DNA of 64,000 nucleotides from Variovorax paradoxus. GTDB taxonomy: Bacteria; Pseudomonadota; Gammaproteobacteria; Burkholderiales; Burkholderiaceae_C. Each line of letters opens with the position of its first letter. The stretch's first letter is position 1. This document shows positions 34,148 to 45,392 of the stretch, one piece after another. Under the pieces are notes generated by a model that worked only from the letters and a program-made list of their open reading frames with translations, searched no databases and was not told where the DNA came from. The stretch lies in contig NZ_CP091716.1 in assembly GCF_022009635.1 (NCBI RefSeq), positions 325,001 through 389,000 on the forward strand, written 5' to 3'. Position numbers and translations under genes: made by a program.

Positions 34148-35080
34148 TTACTGGCCACCCGGCGGCGCGGGTTTGCGCGCCGCGGCCGAGCGCATCGCCA
34201 GCGCGCCGCTCAGGCGCAGGCGCTCGGTTTCATTGAAGAGCGTTTCGCGCAACTGGGCTTGCTCCGCTTCGGACGCGCCCGCGTAGCGGTCGAGGCGCGC
34301 GTTCCAGTCCTGGTTTTCCTGGTCGAGCGCCGCGAGGTTGCGGGCCACCTCGTAGCCGTAGGCCTCGCTGCGCGCGGCAAAGCGCTCCTGCGGGCTCGCG
34401 CCCCGCGCTTCGAGCGCGGCGGTCTGCTGCATCACGTCGGCATGCGCGACGGCTTCCTTGCGCACCTCGCGCTGTTCGGGCGACAGCCATGCCTGCTCGC
34501 TTCGCACCAGGGCGGCGGTGCGCTGCTCGGGCGTCAGGGCGGTGTTGGCGAGCGCCTCCAGCTTGTCGGCCATGAAGTTGTCCTGCCGGATCTGGTCGCC
34601 GAACAGGCCTTCGATTTCCTCGGGTGCGAAGTAGCGCCGGCGCATCTCTTCGCGGGCCTGCAGGGCGCGGCGCAGTTGCGCGGGGTCGCCGGGCGCGGGC
34701 GGCTGCATCGAGGTCAGGGCCTCCTGCATGTCGACATAGCGCTCGAGCAGGCCGAGCGCGCGCACGCGCCAGTCCTCGCGCAGGTACTTGGCCAGCAGGG
34801 CGGGGGCCTTGGCCATGAACGCGGCCTTGTTGTCGGCGTGCGCTTCGGACAGCACCTGGTCGAAGATGGAAATGAGCGAGCTGTTCAGCAGGGCGTCGGG
34901 CGCGGCGGCGGTGGGTGTGGCGGTTGCCGCGGCCCGCGCCGGCGGCCGCGGCTCGGGGCTTGCCGTGGCGGTGGTCGCCACGGCAAGGGGCTCGTCGTCG
35001 GGGAGGCTCGCGAGCCAGCCGCCGCCGGCCGCCAGCAGCACCGCGCCGCCCGCCGCCCATGACACCCAACGGCTTCCCAC
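34148..35080 (-). CDS. Lipase-specific foldase (lipase chaperone)
   Basis: 310 residues, GTG start. An N-terminal membrane anchor (AAGGAVLLAAGGGWLASL) precedes an Ala/Pro-rich linker and a helical domain with RRRYFAPEEIEGLFGDQ, related to the RxxFDY-containing helix of steric lipase chaperones (LifO/Lif). It lies 10 bp after the lipase gene on the same strand, the classical arrangement in which an inner-membrane-bound foldase activates the secreted lipase in the periplasm. The tail is weakly conserved in this family, so identification rests on domain style and neighbour. Confidence 0.85.
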   Translation of the reverse strand: MGSRWVSWAAGGAVLLAAGGGWLASLPDDEPLAVATTATASPEPRPPARAAATATPTAAAPDALLNSSLISIFDQVLSEAHADNKAAFMAKAPALLAKYLREDWRVRALGLLERYVDMQEALTSMQPPAPGDPAQLRRALQAREEMRRRYFAPEEIEGLFGDQIRQDNFMADKLEALANTALTPEQRTAALVRSEQAWLSPEQREVRKEAVAHADVMQQTAALEARGASPQERFAARSEAYGYEVARNLAALDQENQDWNARLDRYAGASEAEQAQLRETLFNETERLRLSGALAMRSAAARKPAPPGGQ

Positions 35081-35090
35081 GGCCGGCGCC

Positions 35091-36104
35091 TCAGAGGCCC
35101 GCGCTCTTCAGCCGCGCGGCCTGGTCCTTGAAGATCTCCGGTACCTTCTTCTCGTAGTACGGGAACTGGCTGCCGTAGGTGTTGCCCAGCACCTGGTTGA
35201 CCTCGTCGAGGTGGTTCTGGCGGTAGTCGCCCAGATGGGTGCCCAGCCGCGTGGTGCAGGTCGCGAGCAGGCCGTCGTTGTCTTCGCCGAAGAAGGCGAG
35301 GGTGCCCAGCGCCGACAGCGGCGCATCGCTCGGGTCGAACAGGCTGAAGCCGGTCGACACGCCCGACCACGAGTAGTAGCGCACGCCGTTCACCATGGCC
35401 GCGCCGCTTTTCACGTCGCACGACGAACCGCGCGCGGGCCGCCCCTGCGGGAACTTGGCGTCGAAGGCCGCGCCGCCCGCGGTGGTCAGCGAGGCCAGCG
35501 CGTTCAGTGGCACTTCGGGCAGCTGGCTCGGGTCCTTGCCGGAGAGGAAGCCGATCACGCTGGTCAACAGGCCCACGGCCTTGACGACCACGCCTTGCGC
35601 GATGCCGCCCTCGGGCAGTTTGGCGAGCAGGTCCGCCACCTTGGAGCCGCCGTTCGCGCCGCCCACCGAGGTGACCGAGGCCACCATGTCGGGCGCCACC
35701 GCCGCCACGTAGCGCACCGTGGGCGCGCCCTGCGAGTGGCCGATCAGGTTGAACTTGAGCGTGGGGTTCTTTTCCAGCGCGCGGATGGTCTTGAGCTCCT
35801 GCAGCAGTTGCTCGCCGCGGATCTCCGAGGTGTTGGTGCCCGAGACCTGCGCCACGTAGACCCGCGCGCCCGCGCCGGCCAGCTTGTCGGGAATGCCGTA
35901 GAAGTAGTCGACGCCCAGCAGGTTGTCGAAGCCCAGGAGGCCGTGCACCAGCACGATGGGGTACTTGGTCTTTGCCTCTGCGGAGGTCGCCCGGGCCGTC
36001 ACCAGCGTCGAGCTGCCGCTGGCGGCCGCTCGGGCCAAGGGGGTCATCGCCAGCGTCGCCGCGGCAAGCCCGCAGCACAGAACCACATTCCACTTCATGG
36101 CCAT
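35091..36104 (-). CDS. Secreted triacylglycerol lipase (family I.1/I.2)
   Basis: 337 residues with a signal peptide (LCCGLAAATLAMTPLARAAAS). Oxyanion-hole motif YPIVLVHGLLGFD, nucleophile elbow GHSQG, catalytic aspartate in EDNDGLL and histidine in RQNHLDEVNQ are all present. Two cysteines (SSCDVKSGA and ATCTTRLG) match the single disulfide of Burkholderia/Pseudomonas lipases. AGGGAG lies 7 nt before the chosen ATG; the frame is open to 36233 but those residues do not resemble a signal peptide. A foldase gene follows. Secretion through a type II system is expected. Confidence 0.93.
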   Translation of the reverse strand: MAMKWNVVLCCGLAAATLAMTPLARAAASGSSTLVTARATSAEAKTKYPIVLVHGLLGFDNLLGVDYFYGIPDKLAGAGARVYVAQVSGTNTSEIRGEQLLQELKTIRALEKNPTLKFNLIGHSQGAPTVRYVAAVAPDMVASVTSVGGANGGSKVADLLAKLPEGGIAQGVVVKAVGLLTSVIGFLSGKDPSQLPEVPLNALASLTTAGGAAFDAKFPQGRPARGSSCDVKSGAAMVNGVRYYSWSGVSTGFSLFDPSDAPLSALGTLAFFGEDNDGLLATCTTRLGTHLGDYRQNHLDEVNQVLGNTYGSQFPYYEKKVPEIFKDQAARLKSAGL

Positions 36105-36132
36105 TCGGCACTCCCTCACGTTGGTTGAAAAA

Positions 36133-36146
36133 AACGAACGTTCGTT
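36133..36146. promoter_or_regulatory. Palindrome AACGAACGTTCGTT in the lipase promoter region
   Basis: Perfect 14-bp palindrome about 28 bp before the lipase start codon and about 105 bp before the SAH riboswitch. CGAACGTTCG-centred palindromes are frequent TetR-family operators. No such regulator is adjacent, so it would act in trans. Confidence 0.5.
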
Positions 36147-36237
36147 CGGAAACGGTGGCCGCATTCTGTGGATGCGGGCGGGAATGGAAACTGGGGTTTT
36201 CCCCGTGGCGGGTTGAATCGCCCTAAAATGCACGCCT

Positions 36238-36309
36238 TCCCAAGGAGCGTTGCAGCGGTGGACCGAAGAGGCCCGCCGTCAGGCTTGGGGCGACAACGAC
36301 GCTCGCCTG
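36238..36309 (+). promoter_or_regulatory. S-adenosylhomocysteine (SAH) riboswitch
   Basis: The leader matches the SAH riboswitch core: AAGGAGCGTTGCA, then CAGGCTTGGGG, then CAACGACGCTCGCC, with GAGCGTTG pairing to CAACGACGCTC in stem P1. It ends about 25 nt before the metH start. A TAAAAT candidate -10 box at 36224-36229 would start transcription at the riboswitch. The class turns genes on when SAH accumulates, raising homocysteine remethylation. Confidence 0.92.
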
Positions 36310-36333
36310 TTCGACTCTTCCGCAGGTGAGGCC

Positions 36334-39105
<2,772 letters not shown>

Positions 39106-39156
39106 ACCCGCCGGCCGGTCCGCAGCCGACCGGCACCGGGAGTTGCTATTCAGAAA

Positions 39157-40992
39157 TTGATATTCGCTGCCGCGCACTACGCGGCACTGGCGGTCTTCAT
39201 CACCGGCAGTTGGGGTTTCGGCCGCGCATTGCTGGGCCGCCTGGCCCCGCCGCCCCGGCGGGACGCATGGCTCGAGGCCGCGATGGCCGTGGCGCTGGGC
39301 ATGGGCCTCTTCATCTGCGCTTTCCAGGCCCTGGCCGTCTTCGGCGCCTTCCGGCCCGGGGCCACGCTGGCGCTGGTGGTGGCGGGCGTGGCGGCCGCCG
39401 CGCTGCAACTGCCCGGCTGGCTGCGCGAGCGGCGCGGCCTGCGCATGAACGAATCCGCCGCGCCGTGGACACATTACGAGCGCATCGCCGCCATCGCGCT
39501 GGCGCTGGTCGCGCTGCCCGCGCTGGTGGCGCCGCTTGCGCCGCCCTTCGCCTTCGACGAGCTGATGTACCACCTGCCCTATGCGCGGCAGGTCGCGCAG
39601 CAGGGCACGCTGGGCATCCACGACTGGCTGCGCTACCCCTGGTTCCCGTACAACTACAACCTGCTGTACGCTGGCGCGCTGCAGCTGGGCGACGACGTGC
39701 TGCCGCACTTCCTCAATGCCCTGGCAGGGGCGCTGTCGGTGGTGATGCTCTACCGCCTCGGCATGCAGCATGCCAACCGGCTCACCGCCTGCATCGGCGC
39801 GGCCATATGGCTGGGGCTCGGCGACTATTCCAACGCGCTCATCGACATGGGCGTCGCGCTGTTCGTGCTGTCGGCCTGCGTGGCGCTATGGTGGTGGCGC
39901 GAGTCGGAGCCCGGCAAGCCGGTGCACGGCGGCATGCGCTGGCTGGGGCTCGCGGCCTTCTTCCTCGGCGTGGCGGCCGGCTGCAAGTACCAGGCGCTGG
40001 TCTTCATGCCGCTGGTGGCGCTGTTCGTCGTGCGCCACGAGCGCAGCCCCAAGGCCTGGGGACTGGCTCTGGTGTGCTTTCTGTTGCCGTGCATCTACTG
40101 GTACGCGCGCAACTTCGTCATGACCGGCGACCCCTTCAATCCGATCGGCGCGCGGATCTTCGGCTTCACCGAATGGACGCCGGCCGACTACGTGCAGCAG
40201 GTGGCCGACGTGCGGGTGCACGCCGAGATGCCCAATGCGCTGATCTGGTCGTTCTTCCTCGCGCCCTTCAGCGTGCTGTGGAAGCGCTCCGCCGCCGTGC
40301 GGGCCGCGGGCTGGTTCTGCTTCTACTCGGTGGCCGTGTGGGTCGTGACCTCGCGCTACCCGCGCTACCTGATGGCGTCGTTCCCGCTGCTGGCGGTGAC
40401 CTCGGCCATCGGCTGGCAGGTGTTGTTCGGCTGGATTTCGTCGGGTCTGCGCCGCGTGTTCGGCGCCAAGGCTCCGGGCGAAGCCACTGCGGCCACTGGT
40501 GCCACTGGCGCCATGAGCCGCGACACCGCGCGTGCCGGCGCCCGCGTGGGCGATTGGGCGGCCGTGCTGCTGCTGGCCGTGCTGGCAGCGGTGTCGGTGC
40601 GCCAGACGGCGGTCAAGGTGTCGATGATCTCGATCACGCCCGAGGCCCGCGAAGCCTTCCTGCGCAAGCACGTGCCGGGCTACGCCGCCATGGACTACCT
40701 GCGCCGCAACGCCACCGGCCGGGTCTACCAGATCGCGCTGAACGAGGCGATCTACTACGGCCCCAATCCGGTCTGGGGCGACACGCTCGGCCCGTGGCGC
40801 TACACCGACTTCGGCAAGCTGTCGGGTGGTGACCTCGCGCGCAAGCTCACGGGCCTGGGCTTCGTCGCGGTGGTGCTGCCGGATGCCGTGGTGCCCGTGT
40901 TCAGCGCCCGGGTCGACTTCGACAAGTACTTCGCCGTGCAGTTCGAACAGGACGGCAGCCGCGTCTACCGTATCCTCCCCGTCGCACCATGA
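39157..40992 (+). CDS. Polytopic membrane glycosyltransferase (GT39/ArnT-like)
   Basis: 611 residues with about twelve hydrophobic segments. After the first helices, APPFAFDELMYHLPYARQVA carries the acidic DE pair typical of lipid-phosphate-dependent GT-C transferases. It starts at TTG (39157); no upstream start exists in frame. The last 110 residues form a soluble domain. The stop overlaps the next start (ATGA). With a DPM1-like enzyme and a GtrA protein it forms a lipid-linked sugar transfer module for decorating an envelope component. Acceptor unknown. Confidence 0.75.
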   Translation: MIFAAAHYAALAVFITGSWGFGRALLGRLAPPPRRDAWLEAAMAVALGMGLFICAFQALAVFGAFRPGATLALVVAGVAAAALQLPGWLRERRGLRMNESAAPWTHYERIAAIALALVALPALVAPLAPPFAFDELMYHLPYARQVAQQGTLGIHDWLRYPWFPYNYNLLYAGALQLGDDVLPHFLNALAGALSVVMLYRLGMQHANRLTACIGAAIWLGLGDYSNALIDMGVALFVLSACVALWWWRESEPGKPVHGGMRWLGLAAFFLGVAAGCKYQALVFMPLVALFVVRHERSPKAWGLALVCFLLPCIYWYARNFVMTGDPFNPIGARIFGFTEWTPADYVQQVADVRVHAEMPNALIWSFFLAPFSVLWKRSAAVRAAGWFCFYSVAVWVVTSRYPRYLMASFPLLAVTSAIGWQVLFGWISSGLRRVFGAKAPGEATAATGATGAMSRDTARAGARVGDWAAVLLLAVLAAVSVRQTAVKVSMISITPEAREAFLRKHVPGYAAMDYLRRNATGRVYQIALNEAIYYGPNPVWGDTLGPWRYTDFGKLSGGDLARKLTGLGFVAVVLPDAVVPVFSARVDFDKYFAVQFEQDGSRVYRILPVAP

Positions 40993-41957
40993 CCGACGCC
41001 GACCTCCACACCCGCCGCCCCTTGCGCATTGCCGTCGTCATCCCTTGCTACAACGAGGCGCTGGCCGTCGCGCAGGTGGTCGAGGGCTTCCGCGCGGCGC
41101 TGCCTGAAGCCGAAGTCCACGTCTTCGACAACAACTCCAGCGACGACACCACCGCCGTTGCGCGCGCCGCCGGCGCCGTCGTCACGCATGTGGCGGCGCG
41201 CGGCAAGGGCAATGTGGTGCGGCGCATGTTCGCCGACGTCGAGGCCGACGTTTACGTCATGGCCGACGGCGACGCCACCTACGACGCCACCGCCGCGCGC
41301 CGGCTGATCGACCGGCTGGTCGAGGGCAACCTCGACATGGTGGTCGGCAACCGTGTCGACGACGGCCAGAACGCGCTCACCTACCGCGCGGGCCACCGCT
41401 TCGGCAACCGGCTGCTGACCGGCGCCGTGGTGCAGCTTTTCGGCGGCGGCCTGACCGACATGCTCTCGGGCTATCGCGTGTTCTCGCGGCGCTACGCCAA
41501 GTCGTTTCCGGCGCTGTCGCGCGGCTTCGAAATCGAGACCGAACTCACCGTGCACGCGCTCGAGTTGCGCATGCCCTATGCCGAGGAAAGCACCGCCTAC
41601 AGCACGCGGCCCGAAGGCTCCGAGAGCAAGCTCTCGACCTACCGCGACGGCTGGCGCATCCTCAAGACCATCTGCAAGCTGTTCGTGAGCGAACGGCCGC
41701 TGCAGTTCTTCTCGATAATCGGGGGCATCCTGGTGGCGCTGTCGGTGGTGCTGGCCGCGCCGCTCTTCATGACCTACATGCAGACCGGCCTGGTGCCGCG
41801 CCTGCCGACGGCAGTGCTGGTGACGGGCGCCATGCTGGCCGCGATGCTGTCCTTCGTCTGCGGCATCGTGATGCACACCGTCACGCTCGGGCGGCAGGAG
41901 GCCAAGCGGCTTTGCTACCTCTCGGTACCGGGCGTGCGGGAGTCCGTTCGCAAATGA
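40989..41957 (+). CDS. Family 2 glycosyltransferase, dolichyl-phosphate-mannose-synthase-like
   Basis: 322 residues. GT-A fold: RIAVVIPCYNEALAVAQVV, FDNNSSDDT, and the metal-binding VMADGDATYDA, then two C-terminal hydrophobic helices (about 240-300). Relatives charge undecaprenyl phosphate with a sugar. Coupled by 4-bp overlaps to the genes before and after it, so it probably supplies the lipid-linked sugar used by the GT39-like protein. Confidence 0.88.
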   Translation: MTDADLHTRRPLRIAVVIPCYNEALAVAQVVEGFRAALPEAEVHVFDNNSSDDTTAVARAAGAVVTHVAARGKGNVVRRMFADVEADVYVMADGDATYDATAARRLIDRLVEGNLDMVVGNRVDDGQNALTYRAGHRFGNRLLTGAVVQLFGGGLTDMLSGYRVFSRRYAKSFPALSRGFEIETELTVHALELRMPYAEESTAYSTRPEGSESKLSTYRDGWRILKTICKLFVSERPLQFFSIIGGILVALSVVLAAPLFMTYMQTGLVPRLPTAVLVTGAMLAAMLSFVCGIVMHTVTLGRQEAKRLCYLSVPGVRESVRK

Positions 41958-42355
41958 AGATCGGCCGGGAGTTCCTGTCGTTCGCCGTGGTCGGCGTGAT
42001 CGGCCTGGTGGTCGACGTGGTGGTGCTGTACCTGCTGGCGCCGCTGCTTGGCTGGTATGGCGCGCGCGTGGTGTCGTTCCTGGCGGCGGCCACCACCACC
42101 TGGGCCTTCAACCGACGCTACACCTTCGCGGCCAGTGCGGCCGCCAGCCGCTCCATCTGGCGCGAATACTTCGGCTACCTCGCCACCATGATGGCCGGCG
42201 CGGTGCTGAACTACGGCGCCTACGTGTTGACCCTGCACTGGGTCGAAGGCCGCTGGGCCGCCGCGCTCGGCGTGGCCGTGGGCAGCCTGGCGGGCATGAG
42301 CGCGAATTTCCTGTCGGCGCGCTACCTGGTCTTTCGCTCGCACCGCGGCGGCTGA
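41954..42355 (+). CDS. GtrA-family membrane protein
   Basis: 133 residues with four transmembrane helices. The family pattern FLSFAVVGVIGLVVDVVVLYLL, then TWAFNRRYTF and the closing NFLSARYLVF is clear. GtrA proteins are thought to flip undecaprenyl-linked glucose or help in polysaccharide export. Overlaps the GT2 stop codon by 4 bp; a GGCGGC-TGAA-GCCGCC hairpin spans its own stop (42347-42362), where it converges with the enamidase gene. Confidence 0.87.
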   Translation: MKIGREFLSFAVVGVIGLVVDVVVLYLLAPLLGWYGARVVSFLAAATTTWAFNRRYTFAASAAASRSIWREYFGYLATMMAGAVLNYGAYVLTLHWVEGRWAAALGVAVGSLAGMSANFLSARYLVFRSHRGG

Positions 42356-42364
42356 AGCCGCCGG

Positions 42365-43564
42365 TCAGTGCGCGCCGGAAACGACGACCGGGATCTCGGT
42401 CGCGGGCGGCGTGTTGCGGCTGCGGCCGCAGCGCACGATGCCGTCGATCATCACCATGCCCACGCCCGGAATGTCGCCGAGCTGCACGCTTTCGAGCAGG
42501 CCCGGGGCGGGCGAATGCTGGGCGCGGTCCATGAACACGAAGTCGGCGTCGCGGCCCACTTCGACCAGCCCGCAGTTGAGCTTGCGGATCTTCGCGGTGT
42601 TGCCGGTCGCGAAGCAGAACACCAGCTCGGCCGGGATGTTCGCGATCGACGACAGCATGGCCACCATGCGCAGGATGCCCAGCGGCTGCACGCCCGAACC
42701 CGCGGGCCCGTCGGTGCCCAGGATCACGCGGTGCGGGCACTTCAGCTCCAGCGCCGCCTTCGCCGCGGCAATGGCCACTTTCTCGTTGCCGTTGTGCACG
42801 ATCTCGATGGCGCGCGAGCTCTTCTCGCACAGCTCGCACACATGCGCCTCGGGCAGCGAGGTATGGCCGCCGTTGATGTGGCCGATGACGTCGGCGTCGG
42901 CCTCGAGCACCACGTCCTTGTCGATCAGGCCCGAGCCCGGGATCGACGGGCCGCCCGTGTGGATGGTGCTCTGGATGCCGTATTTGCGCGCCCAGGCCAC
43001 CATTTCCTTGGCCTCGTAGCCGGCCTTGACCGAGCCCAGGCCCACCTCGCCGAGCAGGCCCACGCCGGCTTCGGCGAGTTCCTTGAAGTCGCTCTCGACC
43101 ATGCCCTTCTCGATGACCGGCGCGCCGGCCAGCACCTTCACGCCGCCTGGGCGGAAGTTGTCGAACGCGCGCTGTGCCGTGATGGCCAGGGCCTTCAGGC
43201 CGACGATGTCTTTCGGGCGGCCGGGCAGGTGCACTTCGCCGGCGGAAATCATGGTCGTCACGCCGCCGTGCATGGTCGAGTCGATCCAACCGATCTGGCC
43301 CTGGCGCGGCGTCCAATCGCCGAACACCGGGTGCACGTGGCTGTCGATCAGGCCGGGCGCGACGCAGGTCTTCTTCGCGTCGATGACGGTCTTCGCGCCT
43401 TCGAGGTCGCAGTCCTTTTCCTTGCCGACCGCGACGATCAGGCCGTCGTTCACCACGATGGTGTCGGCGTCGAGGATGGGCTTGTCGATGTCGCCCGAGA
43501 GCAGCAGCCCGATGTTCTTTATGACGACCTTGCCCGACTTGCCGCCGGCTGCGATTTCTGCCAT
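42365..43564 (-). CDS. ena: Enamidase-like amidohydrolase (6-oxo-1,4,5,6-tetrahydronicotinate ring opening)
   Basis: 399 residues. It resembles the enamidase of Eubacterium barkeri along most of its length: VVIKNIGLLLSGDIDKPIL, SHVHPVFGDWTPRQGQ with metal ligands H76 and H78, MHGGVTTMISAGEVHLPGRP, and a C-terminal GRSRNTPPATEIPV. The known enzyme is a bifunctional Fe-Zn amidohydrolase that opens the lactam and hydrolyses the enamine to give ammonia and 2-formylglutarate. The reductase making its substrate is encoded at 45393. It is last in the minus-strand unit fpr-tetR-ena and its start overlaps the tetR gene by 46 bp. Resemblance was judged by eye. Confidence 0.82.
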   Translation of the reverse strand: MAEIAAGGKSGKVVIKNIGLLLSGDIDKPILDADTIVVNDGLIVAVGKEKDCDLEGAKTVIDAKKTCVAPGLIDSHVHPVFGDWTPRQGQIGWIDSTMHGGVTTMISAGEVHLPGRPKDIVGLKALAITAQRAFDNFRPGGVKVLAGAPVIEKGMVESDFKELAEAGVGLLGEVGLGSVKAGYEAKEMVAWARKYGIQSTIHTGGPSIPGSGLIDKDVVLEADADVIGHINGGHTSLPEAHVCELCEKSSRAIEIVHNGNEKVAIAAAKAALELKCPHRVILGTDGPAGSGVQPLGILRMVAMLSSIANIPAELVFCFATGNTAKIRKLNCGLVEVGRDADFVFMDRAQHSPAPGLLESVQLGDIPGVGMVMIDGIVRCGRSRNTPPATEIPVVVSGAH

Positions 43565-44274
43565 TTCGTGTTTTCCTCGTGGGGTGGAGTGTTCTCTTGT
43601 ACGTCGTCCGCGCGCACGGTGCGCAGCACGGTCTCGATCACGAAGTCTTCCCAGTGCGTGATCGCCTCCGGCGACTCCAGCGGCTCGCCGAGGAAGGCGG
43701 TGAGCGTGTGCCTGTTGGAGGTGTAGAAATAGCCGGTGGACGCGATCAGCAGGTAGATGTCGCGCGCCACCAGGTCCTTGCGGAACAGGCCCTGCGCGCC
43801 GCCGCTGGCCAGGATTTCCGCAATGATGGCCACCGCGCGCGACGAATACTCGCGGGCGCGCAGCGACTTCGAAATATGCCGGCCCTTGTGCAGGTTCTCG
43901 GTGTTCAGCAGCGTGACGAACTCGGGGTTCTTGCGGTAGTAGCCCAGCACGAAGCGGATGACTTCGGTGAGCGCTTCCACCGGCCGCGAGGCATCCAGCG
44001 CGATGGCGGCCTCGGCGTCGTCCATGCGCTGGTAGATGCCTTCGAGCACTGCGATGAAGAGACCTTCCTTGCTGCCGAAGTAGTAATAGATCATGCGGTC
44101 GTACGACTTGGCGGCCTTGGAGATCTTCTCCACGCTGCCGCCGTCGTAGCCGTACTTGGCGAACACCTTGGTCGCCGATTTCAGGATGCTGTCGCGCGTG
44201 GCCTGGGCGGCCGCCTCGCGCACGCCCGTGCGGCGCTGCGGCTTGGGCTTGGCGGTAGAGCGGCTGTCGGCCAT
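43519..44274 (-). CDS. TetR-family transcriptional regulator of the nicotinate locus
   Basis: 251 residues from the ATG giving MADSRSTAKP. After a basic N-terminal tail, the TetR helix-turn-helix is ATRDSILKSATKVFAKYGYDGGSVEKISKAAKSYDRMIYYYFGSKEGLF, split here only for reading: the recognition part is YDRMIYYYFGSKEGLF. The C-terminal ligand domain follows. It sits between the ferredoxin reductase and enamidase genes, and palindromes lie in the fpr-hnr promoter region, so it likely represses the locus, as NicS (TetR) does for nicAB in Pseudomonas putida. The last 15 codons overlap the enamidase gene in another frame. Confidence 0.86.
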   Translation of the reverse strand: MADSRSTAKPKPQRRTGVREAAAQATRDSILKSATKVFAKYGYDGGSVEKISKAAKSYDRMIYYYFGSKEGLFIAVLEGIYQRMDDAEAAIALDASRPVEALTEVIRFVLGYYRKNPEFVTLLNTENLHKGRHISKSLRAREYSSRAVAIIAEILASGGAQGLFRKDLVARDIYLLIASTGYFYTSNRHTLTAFLGEPLESPEAITHWEDFVIETVLRTVRADDVQENTPPHEENTKWQKSQPAASRARSS

Positions 44275-44294
44275 CGTGCGCAAAGCGTCCTTGC

Positions 44295-45068
44295 TTACTT
44301 CTCGGCGAAGGCGCGCTCGACGACGAAGTCGCCCGGCGTGCTCGTGTTGCCTTCCTTGAAGCCGCGCTTCTCCAGGATGTGCTTCAGGTCGACCAGCAGG
44401 CCGGGGCTGCCGCACAGCATGACGCGGTCTTCCTCGACGTTCAGCGGCGGCAGGCCGAGGTCGTCGGTGAGCTTGTTGCTCTCGATCAGGTCGGTGATGC
44501 GGCCCTGGTTGCGGAACTCCTCGCGCGTGACGGTCGGGTAGTAGAGCAACTGCTTTTCGATCATCTCGCCCAGGATCTCGTGCTTGGGCAGGTGGTCGGT
44601 CACCAGGTCGTGATAGGCCAGCTCGTCGACCTGGCGCACGCCGTGCACCAGGATGACCTGCTCGAACTTCTCGTAGGTCTCCGGGTCGCGGATGATGCTC
44701 ATGAATGGTGCGAGGCCGGTGCCGGTGCCGAACAGGTACAGGCGCTTGGCCGGCAGCGTGTAGTCGATCAGCAGCGTGCCGGTGGGCTTGCGGCCCACGA
44801 TGATGGTGTCGCCCACCTGGATGTGCTGCAGCTTCGAGGTGAGCGGGCCGTCCTCGACCTTGATGCTCAGGAACTCGAGGTGCTCCTCGTAGTTCGCGCT
44901 CACGATGCTGTAGGCACGCAGCAGGGGCTTGTTGTTGACCTTCAGGCCGATCATCGTGAAATGACCGTTCGAGAAGCGCAGCGCCGGATCGCGCGTGGTG
45001 GTGAAGGTGAACAGGCGGTCGGTCCAGTGGTGGACGCTCAGGACGGTTTCTTCGCTGAATGCACTCAT
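44295..45068 (-). CDS. fpr: Ferredoxin-NADP+ reductase
   Basis: 257 residues from ATG at 45068. FAD-binding RAYSIVSANYEEHLEF, the NADP-binding LFGTGTGLAPFMSI and the C-terminal FVVERAFAEK, whose last residues stack on FAD, place it in the bacterial Fpr subclass. It is next to the iron-sulfur 6-hydroxynicotinate reductase gene, divergent from it; the E. barkeri reductase is thought to use a low-potential donor, so Fpr may deliver NADPH electrons through a ferredoxin. Alternatively it is the general oxidative-stress Fpr that happens to lie here. Confidence 0.92.
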   Translation of the reverse strand: MSAFSEETVLSVHHWTDRLFTFTTTRDPALRFSNGHFTMIGLKVNNKPLLRAYSIVSANYEEHLEFLSIKVEDGPLTSKLQHIQVGDTIIVGRKPTGTLLIDYTLPAKRLYLFGTGTGLAPFMSIIRDPETYEKFEQVILVHGVRQVDELAYHDLVTDHLPKHEILGEMIEKQLLYYPTVTREEFRNQGRITDLIESNKLTDDLGLPPLNVEEDRVMLCGSPGLLVDLKHILEKRGFKEGNTSTPGDFVVERAFAEK

Positions 45069-45392
45069 ACGAAACTCAAGAGTTGGTTGGAACGGAGGAA
45101 GGTGGCTGAGCCGAAATGCACGCCGGTGGGGCATGCGGCCGTCGGCCGGCTTCGAACCCTCCATTGTCGTTGGTCGGAAAAACCCCGATGAACATCGCGA
45201 GAAAACACCATTGCAAGCATCGGGCCTGTTTGCTACATTGACCTCGAATGTAGTGAACGCAACATGAAAGTGTAGGGAATGCTACACAAACGGAACTCGG
45301 CGCACAAGCGGGCAGACGGCACGTTTGTTGCAAAGACCGGCTTCCTGGTTTGCACCTTCGCTCACGACCGACACGCCCACGAGATCGCCCCG
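45069..45392. promoter_or_regulatory. Divergent fpr / hnr control region with two CTACA/TGTAG inverted repeats
   Basis: 324 bp without a convincing gene. It holds CTACATT-(7)-AATGTAG (45233-45253) and GTGTAG-(6)-CTACAC (45270-45287), four half sites of the same word. The two TGTAG half sites are 22 bp apart, two helical turns. These are good candidates for the TetR regulator at 43519. An in-frame ATG at 45279 lies within the second repeat and is unlikely to start the reductase. Confidence 0.6.

Noticed and set aside
44295..45068. Phenol-hydroxylase or ring-dioxygenase type reductase instead of Fpr
   Set aside because: There is no plant-type 2Fe-2S cysteine motif; only the FAD and NADP domains are present, with the Fpr-type C terminus.
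45279..45392. Upstream start for 6-hydroxynicotinate reductase
   Set aside because: The ATG lies within an inverted repeat and the added residues have no family resemblance; the ATG at 45393 is preferred, though not proven.
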